Assembly: GCF_964340395.1 (NCBI RefSeq)
Contig: NC_135551.1
Location: forward strand, 29,992,001-30,056,000
Direction of reading: 5' to 3'
Source of the DNA: Glandiceps talaboti
Taxonomy: Eukaryota > Hemichordata > Enteropneusta > Spengelidae
Length of the DNA: 64,000 bases
Below, one piece after another: positions 46,689 to 59,900 of the stretch. The notes under the pieces were generated by a model. It had not been told where the DNA came from. It saw only the letters and a program-made list of their open reading frames with translations, and searched no databases. Position 1 is the stretch's first letter; the number at the start of each line of letters is the position of its first letter. Both the position numbers and the translations under genes were made by a program.

Positions 46689-48970
46689 AAAGTTCTAAAC
46701 CTGACTACAAACTTTACAGAATAGTAAATATCATAAAACTAGAAAACAACACAATGTGTACTTCTATGCCTACAAAGTCATGACTTTCAACCACACTATT
46801 CATTGAAATAAAAAAAAAACACATTTACATAACAGCATGCTTCTTTGTTATGCAAATTACAGTCAATTCTATTATTATTTTGTGGGGAACACTCTCCAAT
46901 AAGATGTTGTTGAATTAATGACTGATGCAGCAGGAAGAGCTCCCAAACTATGGACCATTTCATGAACTCTGACACCCCCCCCCCCCCTCCTCCCATCTAT
47001 GCTAATATAGAAACCAAACATATCAGACAATACATACTTGTCATATACAGCATTACAGTGTCTGTATGCCACCTATGATGGTGCATCAATGTTATAGCAG
47101 TGAGGTAAATAAACAGTTAAAGTGACACAGTCTGTAATTAATCACCCATTTCTTACTACAATCAGTAAAAAAGAATGCAAACACACACTATAAGATATTG
47201 TAAATCTAGATGTTTTCACTACCAGAAAATTTTGTGGTTATCATCTTCAGCAATTTCTCTCAGACATATTTTTTACTAATTTACATATTGGTATGTTGTG
47301 TTTAAGAAGGCATAATAGTGACTACTTATTTTTGCATATATCTTTTGCCCAGTGACTTACGCAAAATTAAGTCTTTAGTGGAAATAGCCAGATTTACAGT
47401 ACTTAGGAACAAATTGGGATCAAAACAATGGGATACAGGTAATTCAATATATACTGTAGAGGCTTAGAAACCAAGGAATGTATTTCAAAAATATTGTCAC
47501 CTGAAAAATTATTTTTGTCATTTTGATATCTGCATATGAATTCCTGGTGAGAGTTCTGTTTGTTGTTTGACATTATTCAGGATGTTGTTATTGAAATAAA
47601 ATTTAAGCATTTACATTTTGTATAATGAAACAATTTGAAATAACCAGGAAAGACCATAAAGTTACAGACTGTGCCCCTCCCCTGCCTCCCCCTCCTCCCC
47701 CTTTACTTGAACAGCTATTAGTACGTTTCTACTTTCCCAAAGATGTTAAAAGTAGATTTTCAGAATTTATTTATTTACTTGGTTTGTCGTGAGATCAAAA
47801 TGAAAAAAGTTCCAAGTGGTCTCATAGGTAAATTGAAGTTAGACTAGTCATTAGCTTTCAAACCTTGCAATCATTTCCAGATTTGAAAGATAACGACTTG
47901 GTACTAGGCTGTAGACTAAAGTGAAGTAGACAAGCAAAATGAAAGTTGTAAAAGTAATATATAAAGAAAAAGAAATAAATATTGTAACTTGACGAAACTT
48001 TTTAAAAGGAAATATGATATACTTTTTTAGTTGTAAAGTAACAATCCTGAGTACTTGAATCATATGTATGTACTTATGACAACATTTGCATAAGTTATAC
48101 TGGTAAGCAGAACATACCTCTGACCTTTGACTTTTGACCTTTCATCAGAGCTCAATCTTGATAATTTATATAATTGATAATGATGAAAAGAAAAGTGCAT
48201 CCCTAAGGATTATTTATGCAGGCTTTTAAAGTTTTAAAGATGAACAAATTGTATTATGTACAAATTTTTAGTCAGAATCAAATCATTTTATCACCTGCTC
48301 ATAAAATTGTTGAATGTAATTTTATTTAGTTACTAACAAAATTAGAGAGTATAGTGTTTCAAATTAAGTGGCACGATGTTTTTTTTATGTTTCACATGTT
48401 TTTTGTTCAAATTGCCTGAAACAAAAAACAGACATTGATAGCTCACAAGTATACATAATGATACATTTTATCTTGTGAATACAAATCATCATCACTGTCA
48501 ACTCACGACTGTTTATTTTTGCTCACAGTGAGATGAAATGTAACATTTTATGTGTGTGTGTTAGTAGTGTCTGTGTTTGTGTAATTCATAACACAAGATG
48601 CTGTGTGAGATGTAAAAAAACATCTTGCCAGTGAAACTCTCTACTCTGTTAATTTTGGTAGTATGAAGTTAAAAGGGTACCTGTTTTTAAAGACAGACCT
48701 AAAATGTTGCAATATTTATGAATATCCTGTATTTTGTACAATCAATATATATTATAATTATATGCTGTTGTTAAATTTTATTTCTCTTAGTTTATTTCTT
48801 TGTTTATAATTATCCTAGAATCAAATGTAATAAAGTTCTACTCCTCCTGTTTATCTTGAAAGTTTGAGTTCCATTTTGTGTGCTGCAATTTTATTTATAA
48901 AGAATTGGATCTTCAGATATTTGGAATGACTAATTTTGTAATCACTGAAGGTACCATGCAATAAATAGCT
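46689..48970 (+). other. ARL13B 3' UTR (likely) and flank
   Basis: No coding structure. Several AATAAA words occur (46,805; 48,839-48,844; 48,960-48,965); the last two come with T/GT-rich downstream sequence and are plausible ends. A C13 run lies near 46,975. Confidence 0.45.
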
Positions 48971-49034
48971 ACTATTAAATCTGACTACTGTCAATCATGT
49001 ATGTTGTCTTTGTTTTTACAATGTACACACATGG

Positions 49035-49218
49035 ATATCAATTGATTGATTGGTTTGTTTGTTGGTTGGTTGGTTGATTGATTGATTGATTGATTGAGAG
49101 TGATTGATAGGTTGGTTGGTTGGTTGGTCGGTTGGTTGGTTGATTGATTGATTGATTGATTGAGAGTGATTGATAGGTTGGTTGGTTGGTTGGTTGGTCG
49201 GTTGGTTTGTTGGTTGGT

Positions 49219-49253
<35 letters not shown>

Positions 49254-49600
49254 GAGTGATTGATAGGTTGGTTGGTTGGTTGGTTGGTCGGTTTGTTTGT
49301 TGGTTGGTCGATTGATTGATTGATTGAGAGTGATTGATAGGTTGGTGGGTTGGTTGGTTGGTTGGTCGGTTTGTTTGTTGGTTGATTGATTGCTTGATTG
49401 ATTGATTGATTGGTTGGTTGGTTGATTGAGAGTAATTGATTGATAGGTTGGTTGGTTTGTTGGTTGGTTGGTTGGTCAGTCGGTCGGTCGGTTGGTTTGT
49501 TGGTTGATTGATTGGTTGGTTAGTTGGTTGGTTGGTTAATAGATTTGTTGGTTGGTTGGTTGGTTGGTTGGTTGGTTGATCGACCAATCAAATCGATTGA
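49035..49600. repeat. GATT/GGTT satellite with higher-order structure
   Basis: Blocks of GATT units alternate with blocks of GGTT units. The marker GAGAGTGATTGATAGGTTGG separates the blocks and recurs five times at about 65-100-bp spacing (49,096; 49,162; 49,252; 49,326; 49,428). Reads open in some frames only because the tetramers lack stops. Confidence 0.95.
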
Positions 49601-49639
49601 TTGATGTCTCCTAAAAGGACAACAGACTGACAGTGCATG

Positions 49640-50860
49640 TTCTTCAGAGTAGATTGCTTGTAAAACAACGTAAACACACTTCAATGTAAAGCATTGCTGA
49701 ACACCTAAGAAGTTCTTTGTTAACAGTGTGTTTAGTATTTATCCCTTCTGTACCCTTTTGTGTGTTGTCTAGGTCAAGGTAATAGTTCTTCTCTCTTATT
49801 TCTAACAATTTGACATTCAAGGTCTTCAACTTTTGTCCAACAGCCCTGGACCTAAAAATGTTAGGTTGGTGAACCAAGTAAATCAACAGATGGCGTTTTT
49901 TTTTTTGCTTCCCTAAAATGTCTTTGTCTAATTCCAATTTTGTTGTCAGATGTATTTGTTTTTATTACAATTATAATTGTAGTGAGAGAATTAATTCATA
50001 TGATATTTATCATCAATTTGAACATTGCAGTAATAAAAAATAAAAAAATTCTTGTTTTTGTTTACTCGACCCGCCTTTACTAAAATAACCATGAAAAGAG
50101 ATTGCTAACATTAAATTACTCAGTAAAATTAACTATATGCAGTTTTTAATAAGATAACAACAAAGTAAAGACTATAAAAGTTAAATGCATTCATTCAAAT
50201 ACTTTGTCTTATGCGACAAAAGAATATAGGTGTACCCGGATTAGCTTTTCAATGGAAACTGTGCTGAAGAAAAGCTAGATCATGGATGTATTAGGGGAGA
50301 TACACCCATGGTCAGATCGTTACTGAACTTTGGTTCTCTGCCAGGAAAGGTTGTAATAATTTCATTCTTGACAAAAAAAGTACACGACAGAAGAGAAAAA
50401 CCTCACACAATAGGAAACTGTGTTCTAACACGATCATCTATTTGTTAGAAATGCAATACATGTAAAACTTCATTTTCAACGCAACAGAAGACACGAAAAA
50501 AACAACACTTTTACAAGTTGTTCACGGAGTATTGTGTGTTTATGCAGAGACAAACAAGAGATAGAAAGTGAACATGTGATCAAAATACTAAAAACACCCG
50601 TTGTATGATATACGAACACACTGTGTGTTTCTGGATGTGTGCGGGCGCATTTTTTCGATGACACCGTGTTGTTGGGCGACCACCCCCTTTCAAAATTTAC
50701 TGGTCCGTCTACTGTCAGATTTGTCGTGTGTATCGTGTCACTGATGTGAGGTGCCATTTTATGAACGATTTTGAATGGAGCTCTAACTCAGGTTGTGTAC
50801 GTTGTTTTGAACGACACTCGTCAAATATAATTCCATTAATGTGAAGGAATTTTCTTTATA
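49640..50860. other. Interval upstream of the 152-aa gene
   Basis: No supported exon. The last 150 bases before 50,865 should include the promoter and 5' UTR of the plus-strand gene, but no clear TATA box or factor site was identified. Confidence 0.6.
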
Positions 50861-50864
50861 AGAG

Positions 50865-53800
50865 ATGATCACTTCACAGAGCAACGAAGATGTTGGATTC
50901 GAAACCAATTTTCAAGAACAATATTCTGAGGACGGTGGCGATGACCGAGTTGGTAAGTTCGGAGATTGCTCTTCAGCTTTTGATCCTTCCGATCCCGTGT
51001 CCTAGCTTGCCCCCTGTCCAACTCATCGATTTTACTCTCCGTATTCCCTACACGTGCGTGATGGCTTCTTAAATGTAGACTGTTTTACTGTTTTGCAGGA
51101 GACAATGAACTTGGGGAACCAGAAGTAACATTTCGGTGGTACAAAACTGTTCCTACCTCGGAAGAGACGAATGAAGTGTTTTTACTCACATCGTTTGGAA
51201 AGGTGAATTTTAATTACATCTAGGGCTCTTAACTTTCAGGTGTATTCCTCTACTGTTTATATATAATTATTTGCATTTTAAATTTTTCTTCAACACAATA
51301 TTGGTTTTAAGGTGAGACCTTCAGAAAACCGTAACGACTTTTCCAACTAATTGTGACCAAGATACGTTTCTTATTCATTCAGTTCCATTCAATTCCATTA
51401 TGGGGAACGAAAAATCACAAAAGTGTAACGTTTTAGTTTACAAATTGGCACTAGGTCGTTTTAGTAATGACGCTTTTCAAATGTGTTGACTGTAACGAAT
51501 CGATGTAAAGAAAAGCAGAAAGGGATATCTATACAGTGTACAATGTAAACTTCAACACATATTAATTTATAATAATATCTACAGTGCAGAAACGAGAGTG
51601 TAAACTTACACCAAATCATGCATATTTCATGATTTTTGAAAGTTTTTTCAGAAATTATAGTGTATAGTAGTGTACATCTACGTAGCAAAGCATTTATATA
51701 GATGTTTCTATGGAGTGTACCGTTACCTAGGTGATATTGTAGGGTTGGTCAAACAATTTATTGCTGGTACCATCAATGCATGTGATCTTGCCAGTATGGT
51801 TGTCAAAATTGATTGACTTTGAATAGTTCTGTTTCGGGGATAAACCAAGTGCTGCAGGCAATAACATAGAAAGGGTTGCCTACCAAATATAGTTAACCTC
51901 TAAATCACCCTCCTACCCTTTTGATACTATTGTAAGCTAAACTAGTTGAAAAAGAACATCCGTGTGTACCCTTGGTTTGTGTGGATTAATTTGAAATGTT
52001 GCCAACTTTGCCAAGTGCTTTGTTAACTGGTACATGAATCTTTGATATGGTTGCTGTAGAAATGGCAGGGACTTCAAACTCTAACGACTATCACGTTGTT
52101 TCAGTACATTCTTACGGTGAATAGCATATATTTTTTATTTCTTTTTATGGGTTTTAATTTTGGAATTTAAACATCTGACACTTAAGTTTAAAATGCAAAC
52201 TGAAACTCAAAATAACTTACACTTGGTATGCTGTGAAGTTAGAAGATAGAAAAAAAAAGACTCATAGACTCAGAAAATCTTTAGCTATAATTTGGTTAGT
52301 GCACACTAGACGAATTTATTTATCCTTGTAAACACACTTAAGACATGATTATATTTGTACAAATTCAATTGCAAAAATGTTTATACTAATATCAAATTAC
52401 ATTTATGTGTCTGAGTTTCATAACCATGGTAATAGAGATTAAGATACACAGGGTAAATCTAAACAGTTTCCCACACACCTATTCATAATTGTTTGAGAAG
52501 AGTCACCTGGTAAAAAGATTCAGGGAACACAGGTGGATTTTACCTACTTACTGCTCTTAGCAAAACACTTGAAACAATACGGCGTATTCCGGTTATCGAA
52601 CTTCCGGTTGTTTCGCAGGAAAGTATCGCGAGAGGGCGCACCATATCTGACAAAGTGAGGGCCAGAATTTTCGTCATGGCATCTAATAGTATGGCGATGT
52701 ATGAAGCTGTCAACAAAATGGGCGTAAAAGAACTCCGTGCATTCATAAAAGAGTGGAAAATTACTACTTCTAAATCTACTAGATATCGCCAGAAATGCTG
52801 TCAACCTTGGTCTTGAAACACTAGAAAATGATAATTTTCTGAGAGAACGGAAGAGGAGACGAATAGTGGATGTCAAGCATCAAAAGATAGAACTAATCGA
52901 CAGCGGAAACATTGAAAGTTGGACGGAGGACCTTCGAAATATACCTGATGTAGACATGATAAACATATTTCTTTACCTTACTGGTGTCTGTTGCTGGACA
53001 AAAGAACGATTAGAAAATTACAAATCTGACAACAGCTTCCAATCTGATTAAAATCCGATGTAGATGTTGGCTGATCGTTCATTGCTATTTTACCTTCGTT
53101 ATTTTGCCTGAATTGACCTTCTTGGTACATGTTTACATTTTTTAGCCTGCCTGATCGCCTCCTCTACGATCAGGCTAAAAAATGTAAACATGTACCAAGA
53201 AAAATAATATCAGGCAAAATAACGAAGGTAAAATAGCAATGAACGATTAGCCGACATCTACATCGGATTTTAATCAGATTGAACAGCTTCCAGCTACAGT
53301 CATTGCAATATTGAGAGTTCGGTCGACAATTACCAAGCCACATGTTTATATTGTAACTGACGTCGCCGCATACTTAGGCCTTTCTTGTTTATTAGAACAG
53401 TGGTGTAGCACCACGGGTGAAATCATAAAACTTTTTCCGGAAAAAACCATTTCATGTACTGGTTATAAGTTGGCATAAACATATGTGTATTGATATACTC
53501 AACTTTACTATCACACTTTGGTTAGCTTGCTATTCTTCATTCAGGACCATCAGTGTATAAAAAAAAACATTGAAGTCGGCAACGAATCATAAATATTGTT
53601 ATTGTGATTGATGTACCACACCGCCCACCCCTTCAATGAATCGGCCTTCCATGTAACGTTTACGTGGTTCACTCATCATACCATGTCTTATACCGATCTG
53701 ATTAAAATCCGATGTAGATGTCGGCTAATCGTTCATTGATATTTTACCTTCGTTATTTTGCCTGAATTGACCTTCGTGGTTCATGTTTACGTTTTTGTCC

Positions 53801-56800
53801 TGATCGGTAGAGGAGGCGATCAAACATGTACCACGCAGGTCAATTCAGGCACAATAATGAAAGTAAAATAGCAATGAACGATTAGCCGACATCTACATCG
53901 GATTTTAATCAGATTGGTTTTATACAAGCTGCAATAACTGTAGCGTATATTGTGATTTTGAAGGTTCTTTCCTCTGTTTTTGTACCTTTTTCCGTTCCGA
54001 TGTTTGACTGGAAGCAATCACTACAATTTCTCCAACGGTAACGCAAATGGACGAGGTCACACTGAAAACGTGAGTGAGATGTCAGTGTACTACTACCCGT
54101 TTCAAAATGTTGCTACTTTTGGGTTTTCCTCACGTTCGAATTGCAGAGCCAAACTTACGCGAAATATTAGGAGAACGAGAGGTTAATTTGCTATTTCGTT
54201 ATTTGATGGGCGATAATGCAATATTATAGCGTAAAGTTACGGGGAATGACAGACAATCTTTAGTCAGTGGTTACGATGCCTATAGACTCTATGCTTTGCA
54301 ACAATGCTCTACAATTCTGACCCTCACTTCCGGTTCTAAAACAGCGCCCCTAGTGGCCAAACAATCATATCGTTTATCTTTTCGGGGCTTTTTCGATAAC
54401 CGGAATACGGCGTATTAGACTTATAATTAATTAATTAATCTTTGTTTGTTTGTATGATGAATTAATAATGATTTAATTACTTTGAAATGTCATTTAAATT
54501 CAACATAATTATAGCAATAGATAATTTCATTACCAATATCATAGTGTACTACATATACACTGGTTGAAGTTTTCAAACAATAAAATGACCAGAAATGGTA
54601 GAATTTGAATTGTCAAATTTCAATAGAAGGGGAAGCATAAAGCGAGATTTGCCTGCTACGTGTATTAGGTAGCACATTAATTACATGCAGTGTCCAGGGG
54701 TCTTGTACATGAGAAAAACTATTTGGCGTTGTGTATCTTTTGTGTTTGTATATGTGCTTGTGTAAAGTTTGTGCTTCCCTAGCCAGCATCTACGGTCATT
54801 GTCTGGAAGAATAGGATAGGACCAGATTGTTTGACTAGGTAGCGTTTGTTTATTGATTATTGTTAGTTTATTAATGTCTACTCACCTGTGTCACTGCTAC
54901 CAGTGGTACATATTATCATATAGGGGTTTAGTGAGATTGCTTTTGACAATCTAGTATCAAGGCTAACTCATATAGGGAGTTAGTGAGATAGTTTTTGGCA
55001 ATCTAGTATCAAGGCTAACTCATAAAAAATTAATGGATTTTCTTTCACTTTCTTAGTAGTGAAACTGTACTTGAGATACAAAGACTTTTGTAAAAGTTTT
55101 AAAGGTTTTGTGTCTCTCTCTATTAAATGTATATGAGCTATTGTTAAATTTGATGAAGTAAGCCTGTTATTATGAAAAAAAGGAAACAGATTTGTAGTTT
55201 GCAGTTTTTTACTGACAAGACAGACAATGGACTGAACAAAGTTTTCACAGGGGAACACTTTCCACCACTCATTCTTTCAAAATTATTAAATTAAAATTTA
55301 CTTTTATGTCAATGTATAATTCCAATCGACATTTTTTTTTCAATGTAAGGGTATTTTCAAATAGTAGAATTGGACAAATTTGATGTAAATTGCTATAAAT
55401 TGTTATGTTGATGAAAATAATAGATAATTAAATAATGGCAAGAAATGTGTGTAAATTTTAAAATAAAAGGATAAAATCTAGCCGTTCAGTTCTGTGCTGA
55501 TTTGAACATAAATGATGTCACACAAATGAGACACTGTTAGTTTCTTTCATTTAAGTAGGTTATAACATTTGTGAGCATATGTGCCATCTGGCAGCCATGT
55601 TTGGTAATCAGATTTTCAGATATTATTTTCAAATATGGCATTGTTTTTTTCAAATACTACATGCATAGAATTGGTACGAATTGCCTCAAGACAGCAAAGA
55701 TTTAGCAAAAGGAATTGGTTAGGTATTTTTTTTTTGTTAAATTTCTTTTCTTCATGTTGCAATTGACCATTTGAACACAGTATCATTTGAAAGGACTTGA
55801 ACTTTGATTTGCTGTGATTACAGGGTCACCTGTCTGGTGTGGCAATTTATTTGAACTCTATCTAAAGAGTAGTATTTATTTAAGATTGTGAAATCACAAA
55901 TCAAATATTTAGTGGTGTTGACAGTTAGATTCAATTAGTATAATATTTAACAGTTTGGTGGCAATGGTGGAGTTGATAGTAGACACCAAAACAACATGTC
56001 TTCAATCTAGGCTTAATACTAGGGTCAATATTAACACACTGTTTGGACATAGACAATTTCTTACTTGTCTGTTGTTTGGATTGATAGCTACTGATTAGTA
56101 GCTAAGTAACTAACTAACAAACAAATAACATTGTAGATTTAGACTGTGTTTATCTTGTAGTTCATTGGAAAACTCTCAACAGCTGATTTGCTATACATAA
56201 AGGTAAATTCATTAAAAGAAAGACCCTAGACTACATCATTGCATTTCATTTCATCTTACACATTATTTGAATTTATAACCAAAGGAAGAAATCTGGTAAA
56301 ATTTACCAAGTCTCCCCTCTCCCTCCCCCATATATCTCAATGGTTAGTATCATTATCAAGCATAAAACACCATTTATTTCTGATGTAGCTCCTATGTAAA
56401 TATCTGTCTAATAACACACTGCTTCACAAATTTATAAAAAAAAACAAACATGGCTGCACTAGGTGCAACAGATGTAGCTTAGCATAAGCAATTTTGTGAA
56501 TGAATCACCAACATCAGTATAGGAGCCATTAAAATGAATCTAGCATTTAATAATTAGACATTTGATAACCTTTTTTGCTGCAAGGCAATTTTTGGTTAAG
56601 TGATGTTCTGAAGTACAAGCTGGCCTCAGTTTTAGTTTCACATCAGATATATATGAACTGTATTTATGATTGTGCAGTATGAAAAATGACAGTTGATTGC
56701 AGAATAATTTGGAGTATAGAGTTCAACACAGTCAGAATTCTTGAATCAGTGATTTCCATGTAGAGACCATATCATACTAGATGAAGACCATTGTGATGTA

Positions 56801-59800
56801 CTTTCTAGGTTCACAGATGTCTAGGACAGTCTGTTTGTTTTAATCCTTTTACTCTTCATAGAAATATTTTGAGATATCATTAAATATCATATTTCTCAGT
56901 TTCTTTTGACATGAGAAAATCTATGTGTGTCATGGAGCCAAAATCCATACCAGCACTATTTTGCCATCTATAATATCACAAAAGAGCATTCATGCATGTG
57001 AGGCACAGAATTGTTTGTTGCTACAATAGCATTCGATCCAATGTCTGGTGCTGACACTGAAAGCCATCTCATATCAATAAATAGCCATTTTACATTTATG
57101 AATAATTGCAACTATAAAAAGACTGTATGTGGCAAAAGCCATGTACGATTATCAAAGCTGGTTCACTGAGTAGGAAATCAAGTGGCAGGGGGTAGAAAGG
57201 TTGGCAGTTGACTTCTTTATTGGCAATTGACAGCATTAGTCAATGACTTTTGACAGGTAGAACAGTATTTTAGAATTTATGTCATAAATTTCAGTGAAGA
57301 TTTGATAGATTTTTCACTGATAGTCAAAAAGATGTAAAGATATATGTTACAATTATATTTCTACTGTAGCTCTAAAATCAAACTACTCAGTGTTGGGTTC
57401 ATACTACTACCAGACTTCATAAACCTCTATCTCATCAATAATTCAAGACCAGCAATTTGTTTGACACTAATGATTAAAATTTCATAAAAGCCCATTGTTG
57501 GTTGGTAACCGTAAACGATATTGTTAATTTTACGCTGTAATCACAATATCCTTCCAACATGAGGCTTAATGAATATACATGGTTGGTATATTTCAATTCA
57601 TAAAACTAATGAATACATGTTTTATTCAACGCAATGAACTGTGTATTGGAAGTACTATTGTGTGTTCTTTGATGTGCCGCTCTATAACTGATCAGCATGG
57701 GAGTGAATGATGCTGATGTATATGGATATAGGAACTGACTGACTGTAATTCAAGTATGATTCTTACTGTTTTGCTTGTGTACTAAATATTAAAATCTAAA
57801 TATATGGACAACAAAGTTATTGTTATGAAATAACCCTTATTTCTATATCTTTATTATATGTTCTATTTTCACATAAATATGTCTGAAGCGTTACCTGTTT
57901 GATGACAAACACATTAGATCCATAACCTGAATCATGGTAGTTCTACCAAACTTTCTTTTCGCAACATAATGCTAAATTTCAGAATATGGCAACTATATGA
58001 TGAGCAAAATGTGATCATATGCAAACAACTTTTACTTATTTTTTCAGACTAAATAATTATTAATTTGATATATATTCCAAGGTTATTTCTGATAATTTTG
58101 GGTCAGAAACCACAGTACAATATTAATCTGACAAGCTGATTGTAATGTAAGCATCTTGTGACAACTACGTTATGAGTGAACATCTTGCGGCAATCTAAAT
58201 GTTCAATAAATTTGAAAAAAGTACATTTACCTTCAAAGGCACACTACGTCAATAAAGTCCAAATTAAAGACCAGTTCAAGGCAATCTATCTATTCATGTA
58301 TGATTCCTATTGTAATGTTAACAATGCATAATGTACTTTACCTGGAAGTTTTACAACAGAGTACTACCTCAATGAATACTTAATGTTTGGACAATTCAAA
58401 ACTGTCTTTTTTCCTTCTGAGATCCCCTTTGAAATGTTGTTAATACTGCTGAAAAGTTTGATAAATCTGCCATACCTCCCAGTCCCAGTAAATGCTGACT
58501 TTGTGAGCTATTCAAACCATATGTTTGTATCAGTACAGTAGGACCTTTAAAAATGTCTTCCTGTCAATCTACACCTACTATTTTTGTAATTCAAGCGTTG
58601 TGTTATAAACTGTAAATGCATTGTTATCTGATGTAGAATGGGACATTGTGATGTGATTGCCAAGGAGGAGGAGTAGTTATTCTAATCTCTGAGCTTTCAA
58701 TTTGCTAGTCAGGACAGGTATGCATTGCTTTGTGACATTTTTAGATCCTTAGTAACAGAAAGCGAGAAATCTGGTTGAATCTGTTCAGTTTGTCCACATG
58801 GGAATAATTTTAGTTGGGAACTTCAATTTGATAAAATGCCTTGAGACGTAGGTGGGTAAATTTTACCTCATTTTGCGTAATAAAAACCTTTGATGTGTAT
58901 TTCCATAATATGATACACAAATGTAGTTTGGTGATTTAAATACCTGACTATGATCTTGCACAGCTTGGTTTGTATACCATGCCCTCTATCAGGAAGATGA
59001 AGTTTGATGTCTTCCTGTGTTTTTCCAAGGTTTCACAACCCAAGAGATAAAGTTGTGGAGGGGAGGGGGAATAAAGCCAAGAAACAGGCAGGCTGTAGCA
59101 GCCAAAGATTAATATGGAAATCAATTATGACATCACCAAATGGAAACGTACAGTAATTAGTAATGAAGTTTTGAAGGCAATGAAATATTTGATAGGAGAG
59201 CCATTTGACAATAAAGTACTCAGAAGTACTCCCGAAAACATGCATAAAACTTGCAAAGTTCCCTGACTGTGTGATACCAATTTTAGCTTGGGAACTGGCA
59301 ATTTTGCCATGAAAGAATACTGCATCATCTGTCTGTCTGTGTCTGTCTGTCTGTCTGTTTATACCAATAATGTAGGATTTACATTGGCTGCCAATCGAAA
59401 AGCGAGTTCGTTATAAAATGCTTTGCATTATCTTCAAAATTATCTGTCAAGGAGAAGTAGTGCCGAACTACTTGTCCGAAATTATCAGTATCGATCATCT
59501 ATTACATAATACGATAAAGAGTGTTGGAATCAGGCTGAATCCTTTCTCTATTAAAGATCATGGAAAACAACCTTCTAAAACGTATGGAGACAGGGCTTTC
59601 AGTGTGTATGCTCCTAAACTGTGGAATAGTTTACCACTTGAGCTTCGACTACTTGAGAAATTTGCTCCTTTCAAGAAGAGTCTTAAAACGTATATTTTCC
59701 GACAATGCTATTGCTGATGTTTTTAAATTGATTGCTAATTTTTAAATCTGATTTTGTTTTTAGAGACACTTTTAAATTATTCATTGTGTTCTTATGCTAG

Positions 59801-59862
59801 ATTTTTATTGTTGTTGCTCTTTTGCTAGTCTTTCTCATTTTGTAATGGTCTTTAAGCAATAA

Positions 59863-59900
<38 letters not shown>

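Larger units (their letters stand above)
52578..54414 (+). mobile_element. Decayed TIR DNA transposon, 1.8 kb, host of two MITEs
   Basis: Left end TACGGCGTATTCCGGTTATC and right end complement TACGCCGTATTCCGGTTATC match over about 21 bases with one change. A TA dinucleotide borders each end, compatible with a TA target duplication. Inside the left end lies a broken ORF (52,679-53,055). Two fold-back MITEs (53,040 and 53,694) inserted later. No transposase core was found, so it is non-autonomous or internally deleted. Superfamily is not assigned with confidence. Confidence 0.8.

Noticed and set aside
48991-49587. 198-aa Thr-Asn-Gln-Pro repeat ORF
   Set aside because: Product of the GATT/GGTT satellite.
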